64,000 bases of DNA from Arthonia radiata (Eukaryota > Ascomycota > Arthoniomycetes > Arthoniales > Arthoniaceae). The stretch covers positions 1,439,241 to 1,503,240 of the forward strand of contig PSQN01000005.1 of assembly GCA_002989075.1 (NCBI GenBank), in the 5' to 3' direction. The notes under the pieces were generated by a model. That model searched no databases, had not been told where the DNA came from, and saw only the letters and a program-made list of their open reading frames with translations. Positions within the stretch are counted from its first letter, which is position 1; each line of letters opens with the position of its first letter. Made by a program: the position numbers and the translations under genes. Below are positions 57,208-64,000 of this stretch, in pieces.

Positions 57208-60104
57208 TTATTCGTCGTCAAACACGCTTCGATTGAAGAAACGGTAGATCTTCCTCCCGTTCTCCTTCCCGACCAGCGGCTCGAGCTCGCCCGCCTCCAT
57301 CTTGGCCAGCGCGTGAATACTTTCCACATCCAGCATGATGTTGTGCATGTTCTTCGCGTCAATGCCCGGCAACACCCTCAACATGTCTTGCGGCGCCTGG
57401 CTGAAGGTACGTTGCTCTGCATCTTCGCCGGCCTCCAGCCCAATCTGCACGGCCCTCATCGGGTCCGCCTCCTCTTGCTGCTTCTTTAGCTCTTCAAATA
57501 TCTCCGCTGTTTGGTATGGTGATGAAGACCATATGATCCGCAAGCGTGGAAACGCAAGCGTGAGCAACACAAGCTTGGACTGCAGATCGTTCGATGCTTT
57601 GGGATCCAGACTAGCAATGGAAGAGGCACCGCCAGCCGTGAGGTCTGCGAATGGCTCCAGCGTGAAGGCTTTGTTCTGGTCAAACTCGATGAGCAGCATC
57701 GGCGCCTTGTAGTGGAGGAGCATCGTCTCTGCTTGGTCGTAGAGGCGGCCATCTTTGAATGAAGAGATCAAGTCGCGCACAGACTTACGTTCGATGCAAA
57801 TATCAGGCGTGAGGACGTAGTCACCCACTGTGAGCATGCAAGGTATGGCCTCCATGTTTCGCCCGTGCAGAAGGGAGGGTAGCGACGAGCGGAACTCACG
57901 TACGTCGATCACGACGCGCGGTGGTGCTGCAGTAGCGGCAAGTCGGCCTCCACCAGCAATGCGAGTGTTGACCGTTCGTAAGAATTGCTCTTGCGGATCA
58001 TCAATACCATGCGCATCCAGGGTGAGTGTGACAGTCATTGAGCTTCGCTCGCGGATCAATTGCGTGAAGGCGTCTTTCTCGCGACGCAGCTGGCTTAGAA
58101 ACTTGCGCTCCTCAACGGAGTCCTTGTAGTAGAGGAAGTAGACACGAATGTTTCGATCCGTGTGCGAGCTTCGATAGACTTCCACGCGACGGATGAAGGC
58201 TGGGTCAGGCTCGTACATGATGATGTAACGTGGTTTGACCTCTTCCAGTAGCATGTCGTCTCTGTCTCCATCATACGGATGGACGACAACCAGGTCCTTC
58301 ATCTCGAGTAGAGCATACGACTCTTCCATATCCACTCTTTCCAGAGGATCTGTTGCGACTTCAGGCTTTACTCCAGACTCTTGCTCATTGGGTTGCAGAT
58401 CATCCATGAGACTTGCAATGTGTGCGTCGCGATCACCAGCAAGACTCACAGCTCCGTTCACTGCTCGGCCGCCACCGTTAGTGGCTGCAGCAGACCCGCC
58501 TCTGACGCGTCGACGTTTGTTGGGAGGCCCTCTTCCGCGGCTTGCTGTGCTGTTGCGAGAGTCTGACTGTCCATTGATGTTTTTCTCGTTCTCTGAAAAT
58601 AACGCTGCGCTCACCTTTGCGAACTCTTTCCGCCAGACAAGATAGTTCCGCAGCTTTCGTCGCATCATGAAGGCTGCGGAAGGCTGTTGAGAGTCTTCGT
58701 CTTCGCCTTCGCCATCTAATTCTTCATCACGATCTTCAGGTCTTACATACATCGTCTGCAGGTATTCTCGCAGCTGTCTACAGATCTGCTGGTCGCTAGC
58801 CATGATCAGGATAGTGCCGTTGGAGTCATCGGCAACCAGGGGATTGAAGTAGACGTCTTGTTCAATCTCTTGCAAAACCTCTGCCAACACGTTCCATTTT
58901 GGAAGCTCCTCTAGCACAGGCCGAAGTGTATCAGGTATATCTGTCGCTCCTTGTGCGGTCGTCTTATCTGTAATGCGCCCAGTATATACTCGCCTCTTTG
59001 CTGTCGCGAAAAGAGTTGTGGCTGCATCCAGAAAGAGCCAAGGCGACTGATTTTGCCTTGTCGATCCCGGTGGTGGTGTGGAGCTAGCAAGGACCGTGTC
59101 TAGATATTTGTTGAAGCCGACCGCATCGTTTGTCAGAAGGTAGGAGAGAATCTGTCGAAGTACAGTCAAGTCTCGGACAATCTGCCGGGTGCGGAAACTC
59201 GTCCGATGCCACTGAGGATCAAGCTGCCTACGTATCATCTGATCAAAGTTTCGATGCAACGCGCTGTCGATGTTCCAGTCTTCCATCTCGAGGCCAGAAT
59301 TGGCCTTCTTCAACTCGCCGATGCTGACCTCCACGCATTCGAGGACAGCGTGCTGGATCTCCTTCATGCTGTCGGTCATTGGTACTTCAAGCTCGATGAC
59401 CTCTGCCTTCTTCTTGCCCTCCAGTGACTTTGCAACTGTGACGTGAAAGCGTGGCCACAACGCTGGTCGCCGCAGGAACATGTTCCGCATCATGTTTGCT
59501 AAGGGTGCAAAGCCCATCGTGAAGGGCTCGGGCATATCTGAGAAGGCCTTGAGGAAGCCAGTCTTATTCTTCTGGCGAAAGATGCGCAGTATGAATGCCT
59601 CGGTGGATGTTGCGATGACTCGCTCGGCGTGCATGACTATCACTCCGGTTATGCTGGCAGGATTCAGCAGTCCTGAGAGTAGGTCGACAATGAGTATTCT
59701 TGATGTAATGCTGAAGACGCCGCCACGCTTGTAATATTCTTCTCTTGTGCCCACCGTCATCAGCTCCGTCTGAACCAATGTAAGGCCACGACATTTTGGA
59801 GCATTGCTGACTGCAGCTTGTTCCGCGAGCGACTCTCCTAGCCAGTCATTCTCCCTCTCATCTGCACCGAGGACAAGGACAAGGTTGTTGCCAGCAGCAT
59901 CGTAGGCGTGCAGAAGGTTGGATACGATTTTGAGAAGGCCCAAGCCTCTGGCAATAACGACAAGCTCATCCTCCGAAAAGAGCTCGTTGAAAAGATCTTG
60001 CTGATATTCCTATGCATCGTTAGATTGGGTATACTGGGAACGTGCGGTCTTCTGCATACTAATGGCAACGACACCTTCACGGGGGCTTTCTCATTTCCTG
60101 CCAT
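57208..60104 (-). CDS. rad1: XPF/Rad1 structure-specific DNA repair endonuclease
   Basis: Exons 60104-60060 (15 codons) and 60009-57208 give 948 residues; the intron is GTATGC/TAG, 50 bases, restoring LPLEYQQDLFNELFSEDELV. The N-terminal half is the degenerate helicase-like part of XPF (RGLTLVQTELMT, GGVFSITSRILIVDLL). A disordered basic patch (RGPPNKRRRVRGG) sits mid-protein. The ERCC4 nuclease motif is VGDYVLTPDICIERKSVRDL at about residues 743-760 (GDX(n)ERKX3D), followed by a helix-hairpin-helix pair (MLRVLPGIDAKNMHNIM, GELEPLVGKENGRKIYRFF). With Rad10/ERCC1 it cuts 5' of lesions in nucleotide excision repair and single-strand annealing. Complete and apparently intact. Confidence 0.96.
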
Positions 60105-62707
60105 CGATGTCTGTTGCGTGACAGTCCGAACATTAGATTGACATCAACGTCGCTTCTCTACGAAGCCGATCAGGAACAGTGTCGAGCTTGACGAGTATCA
60201 CTCATTCAAGGGTTGCTTGCCAATACATGCAACATGAAGTACAGAACCGCATCATGATGAGAAGTCTTGGCATCGTGCGAGCTCCTCCCAATTCCAGTCA
60301 TCTCTGCAGAGTCTCGTCTCGAGATTTCCATCTGGTCCTCTGTAATTATTACAATTGATCCCAAACAGCTTTGCAGATCTTCGCCACACCATTATCCTGC
60401 CGCGCAAAGCTTTTGAACGCGGGCGCGTGAAGGGCTTTCGTGTGGTACAGCATTACACCAGACCGCAACCAATTACAATGTTCGCGTGTTCTCGAGAACA
60501 ACCACGCTTAGACAAATTGACAGTTGACTGCAAAATAGGTATAGCGAACTATGTCATATCTGCAAATCGTAGGTGTGGCTGGAGAACAGCTTCAATATCC
60601 AGCCTTGCTCTTCAAAAGGTCGTTTATTCATCTATATCGCTAAAGGCGTGACCACGAAATTGAAGAGTGGCCGCCTAACGATGCACTGTTAGTTAGGCCC
60701 AACCAATTATTCGATTGCATGATGGCTTGGCTGGGTTTCGAAAATTGTCATGCAAGGTCGCTTGAGCCAGTGCAACATGGATGATGACCCATATTGTTTG
60801 CCATGGGTACGGAGGCAAGTCCGTGGACACTTGCGAGAAGATCACTTTGGCCATATCAGCAACGCGGCGGCGGAGGCTTCTTTTTGGCTTCTTAGTCTTC
60901 CTTGTCATCCCACGCTGTGGTATGGTCCTTTCGTTCGGATGTATAGAAGTGCTAGTGGCCCGACTGAACTTATATCGATTCGTTGACCCATTCGCTGACC
61001 AATATCGTGACAGTGCGGAATCTGGAAGGTCAACGCCAAACCTCGTTGGCCACTCCTCTTGCGCAAATCAAGTATGTCGGTGGGCCCACCGCTTCTATTC
61101 GCCTTGTCGTTTTTCGCGCCAGGGCATCCGCTCTGTGACCACGTGGCAAATTCCTCGGAATTTTTCCATGACTCCAGCCGGACAACCATCATATGGGCGT
61201 CGAAAGATAACAGAATGCCGGTTGCTGTTGTCAGCAACACAACTTTCAAAGTAGCGTGCTCGTCGGTTGAACTGGCGAAATTCTGAACAATGACTGCTCC
61301 ATTGAGACTCGACGTCACAATAGAGAAATATGCGTTGAGGCATATGTCCTTCCGGCGGGCCCTCTTTCGACAGGTTCGGCATCCCTCTAGCACTAGTGTG
61401 CTTGCCGGTATCTTTGCCTGGGCGGCCGAGATCAACATCTCGGGATTGGCCTAGCTTCGCAGTTGAGGCGTTGTTCGCATACTCATGGCTAGCGTACGAA
61501 ACGTGCCAGGGTACGTTCAAGGTACACCACTTTCGAGACTCCTCCCGAGACGGGTTTCTTGTGCGGTCAAAGCTATGTTGCTGGCTCGACCTCTGGCTAT
61601 CATATCGTTAGATTGTCGTGCAGTCATCCGCGATGTTTGCCTTCAAATGCCACAGTCCAGCAACGCCTGCGCCAGTCATGATGTCGTCAGATACTGATCA
61701 CAGATTTAATCCTGTAAGGTCGAACAATCCGAGCCCTACGGCTACATGTAGCCAGCGCGGCTCAATGGGCATTTTGAGACGTACGAATGAGAAATTGAAG
61801 TCAACCTCAGGCACTTGAGCAGCAATCCGCCGTACGGGCAAGTCCAGCTCGACAGGGTCTTTCCTACTACATCCACAGAAGCGACATGATCGTGTCTCAA
61901 TATGATTATGATCACGATTTTCAAGGGGGACGCAGAATACGTTCTAGATGCACGCTGCGACCCCGAGCTTCCCACCAGACAGCTTACCGCATACCCTATA
62001 GCAGCGGTGGATATGGGCCGAGGCCTCTTTACTACTGTCAGATTGGCGCGATCTCGCTAGGTTTCATTCTCGACGTCCGAGATGGTGTGCGCAGACAGCA
62101 TCATCATCCCAGATAGCGTTGAGAAATCAATAACACTACTCTAACTGCTTTGCCTCTCTTCAATAATCCCACAGCCACTCTGCAGAGCGAAGACAAGCAA
62201 ATCTAGGAAGGCTCAGAGGTCGTTTGAGAGAGACTTTGAGATGACTGATTCGTAGACAGGTGCTCCTTTTCAGAACCAGATTCATGATTTAAAAGCGCAA
62301 TAAGGTCAATTCGATGACAAAATAGAATGTCGTAGAGAATGAATTCGATGACAAGAGAGCAAGGGTGGAAAACCGGGATTTTTTATGCAGCTCAGATGAC
62401 CCTGTATTTTTGCAATGGAGGATGAGGCCCTATTGATGAGGATCGCTCGCTGTCTGAAGCGCCATGGATACTTCGGGTCTGGCTTCACATGGATCACCAA
62501 TCCAGACCCGGCAGACAGTGAATAGATCTGCAGAGCTAACACTGTATCCAGGTAAGACCTCATTCGCCCAAGCTTTACCGAGCTACGTCAGTCGCAAGGT
62601 CTCTCTTCCCACGGTCCCTTCTTTGGAGTCCAAGGAAACTGCTTGTACCTTTTTGAATAGACAAGCAGTCATCGCAATACAACCGGAAGCGCTACTTCGG
62701 CGCAGCA
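60105..62707. other. Long intergenic region, possibly with a decayed gene
   Basis: 2.6 kb between RAD1 (minus) and the GlcG-like gene (plus). Several overlapping frames of 70-177 codons occur at 60.7-61.5 kb. The longest on the minus strand (60905-61438) has a hydrophobic stretch (LKVVLLTTATGILLSFD), but no family, splice support or start context. It could be a decayed membrane-protein gene or chance. Part of this DNA must serve as promoter for both flanking genes. Confidence 0.35.
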
Positions 62708-63172
62708 ATGGCACCGCTCACAAGCAACAATCCCAATCTCACCTTGGCCGCAGCCCGTCACGCCACAGCCGCTTGCGAGCGCAAAGCTACTGAGCTTGGA
62801 ATGCCCATGAACATAGCTATTGTCGACTCGACGTTGCATCTGCTATCATTCGCGCGGATGCCCGGCGCGAAGCTCACATCAATCGACATCGCCATCAACA
62901 AAGCGTTCACAGCCGCCGGCCACCGAGTACCAACACACAATTACAAAGAGGCTGTCTGGCCAGGCGGTGCTGCTTACGGTATTAATCTCAGCAACGGAGG
63001 CCGCTTCATGGTCATTGGAGGAGGCATTCCCGTGGCAGACAGTGAGGGGCGAGTGTTGGGCGCCGTGGGATGCTCGACAGGCACGCCGGACCAGGACCGT
63101 CAGGTTGCTGAGGCCGGCGTTGCTGCGCTGAAGGAAGCGCTTTCGCGCGAGGCGCCTAAAGCGAAGCTCTAG
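62708..63172 (+). CDS. GlcG/HbpS-like (DUF336) protein
   Basis: Single exon of 154 residues with a clear ATG. The sequence follows the GlcG/HbpS/PduO-C fold: TLAAARHATAACERKATELG as first helix, MNIAIVDSTLHLLSFARMPG, IDIAINKAFTAAGHR, GGRFMVIGGGIPVADSEGRV and LGAVGCSTGTPDQDRQVAEA. Bacterial members bind heme or cobalamin adenosylation substrates or sit in glycolate operons; fungal copies are of unknown role and often regarded as bacterial-like. No signal peptide, so cytosolic. Conserved Gly-rich loops are intact. Confidence 0.9.
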   Translation: MAPLTSNNPNLTLAAARHATAACERKATELGMPMNIAIVDSTLHLLSFARMPGAKLTSIDIAINKAFTAAGHRVPTHNYKEAVWPGGAAYGINLSNGGRFMVIGGGIPVADSEGRVLGAVGCSTGTPDQDRQVAEAGVAALKEALSREAPKAKL

Positions 63173-63233
63173 ATTGCTTGAGGTCGCATACGAGATGCCT
63201 TGCGTGATGGTAGCAGAGATTTTGGCAGGCTTA

Positions 63234-64000
63234 TCAACTAAACCCCTTCTCTTCTTGATACCCGGACAAACCCTCTTCGATCGTCCTCTTCAACTGCCCA
63301 GCTGATCGCCCGAGCTCTCCTCCTTCTTTGATCATGCCGTTGACACCTGCGAGGCATGTCGATGCAAAGCTTTGAGCAAAGACTCTCTGCCGATCCTCTC
63401 GATCTTCCAGCATCTGAGTTTCATCTTCTCGAGGTGCTCCAAAGAGGTCGAGATATGCGAAGGCGTTGGACCGCTCAGGGATCAGATGTGCACGCATGCA
63501 ATGCAGTGGGAAGTTCCCGACAAGTGTCTGACCTGATGCTCGGTTGTCGCCAGATCCAAGCCCAACGCCGAGAAAGCGATTCAGCGCGGTGAGCTGCCGC
63601 CTCACAATCTTGATGTCAATACCAGCGCGTGTGCTCGACCTTTGCTGCGCGGACCAGCCACCGTGATTGACGCTCGAATGTTGCCAGCCCATCAAGCCAA
63701 GAAAGCAAGATAAAGTCTTCACCCAACCCCCAGCTGTGCTCACAGCCTCCTGCCCGGCGCTATCCATGAGCCAGTCGATTACATCCATCGACGATATGCG
63801 GATGCTCGCATGAAGGCTCGTCATGGCGGCATGCAGATACAACAGGAACTTATCCGTTTGAGCCCGAACGTCCTCATTAGGCAGGCATTCCAAGACCTTC
63901 ATTAGCTGGTGGCGGACTTTTGGCGAGGTGTCCAAGATGAGGGGCTGAAGTTTTGCAATTAGAGTCGCTGGTGATTCTGGAAGCGATCGAGCGTCTGTGG
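63234..64000 (-). CDS. ipi1: IPI1-like pre-rRNA processing protein (partial)
   Basis: The 3' part of a gene that enters from beyond the right window edge; 255 codons are visible plus stop. The frame is open to the edge (SLPESPATLIAKLQPLILD just inside). It shows helical-repeat sequence typical of Ipi1/TEX10: VRHQLMKVLECLPNED, LYLHAAMTSLHASIRISSMD, VIDWLMDSAGQEAV and GGWVKTLSCFLGLMGW. Ipi1 with Rix1 and Ipi3 works in ITS2 processing and 60S subunit maturation in the nucleus, and with the MCM replication complex in yeast. The N-terminal part lies outside the window. Confidence 0.85.
   Translation of the reverse strand, partial: TDARSLPESPATLIAKLQPLILDTSPKVRHQLMKVLECLPNEDVRAQTDKFLLYLHAAMTSLHASIRISSMDVIDWLMDSAGQEAVSTAGGWVKTLSCFLGLMGWQHSSVNHGGWSAQQRSSTRAGIDIKIVRRQLTALNRFLGVGLGSGDNRASGQTLVGNFPLHCMRAHLIPERSNAFAYLDLFGAPREDETQMLEDREDRQRVFAQSFASTCLAGVNGMIKEGGELGRSAGQLKRTIEEGLSGYQEEKGFS

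Noticed and set aside
58235-58645. 136-codon plus-strand frame
   Set aside because: Antisense shadow inside the RAD1/XPF coding exon.
60781-61438. Overlapping plus (157 codons) and minus (177 codons) frames in the RAD1-GlcG gap
   Set aside because: Neither has a domain, splice support or clear start; kept only as a possible decayed gene in the intergenic note.

Overview
The window looks like nuclear DNA of a filamentous ascomycete, most likely a Dothideomycete of the Capnodiales/Mycosphaerellales type. The genes have short introns of about 50 to 90 bases with GTAAGT-like donors, families found only in fungi are common, and GC-balanced gene space meets an AT-rich repeat block of the kind left by repeat-induced point mutation (RIP). 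The species call is an inference. All exon joins were worked out by eye from frame, splice signals and family knowledge.

Layout. 1-3170 is an AT-rich, ORF-free decayed repeat. 3.8-16 kb holds an F-box/LRR-like protein, an HsbA-like wall protein, a secreted bicupin oxalate decarboxylase divergent from a DUF1275 membrane protein, a CorA-like membrane protein and a secreted S41-type protease. 17.2-22.7 kb is one large NLR-type gene (nucleoside phosphorylase, NACHT, ankyrin repeats). 23.1-24.7 kb has an alpha/beta hydrolase and a scrap of a polyketide synthase carrier domain. 25.0-27.1 kb holds the first copy (A) of an unrecognised gene family. 28-40.5 kb carries a small secreted protein, a short-chain dehydrogenase, a HeLo-like membrane protein, a DUF3712 membrane protein, a chloroperoxidase-like heme-thiolate peroxidase, a CALB-type lipase and an unknown membrane protein. 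40.77-42.42 kb is a tandem array of ten degenerate units of about 178 bases. 42.5-54.5 kb is a head-to-tail array of five more copies (B to F) of the family, all on the minus strand. The right flank is housekeeping: MCM1-type MADS-box factor, RAD1/XPF nuclease, a GlcG/HbpS-like protein and the edge of an IPI1-like ribosome-biogenesis gene.

The most notable content is the six-member family. Each intact N-terminus carries C-X2(4)-C-X18(19)-C-X2-[H/C]-R. Then comes a Trp-rich helical segment, then (in five of six) a second module C-X2-C-X21(22)-C-X2-[D/C]-R, then a low-complexity linker and a helical C-terminus. Intron positions and phases are shared, so the copies are true duplicates, yet sequence divergence is high. 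Copy F also has a Zn2Cys6 cluster and looks broken, B lacks the second module, D carries an 18-base minisatellite and E a polyproline tract. I do not recognise the family and assign it no function. The Zn2Cys6 fusion, basic linkers and a SUMO-interaction-like motif in A point loosely to a nuclear role.

Many of the other genes encode surface or secreted products (HsbA, oxalate decarboxylase, S41 protease, peroxidase, lipase, small cysteine protein), and the NLR and HeLo-like genes suit self/non-self recognition. This is an accessory, fast-changing region between conserved genes.
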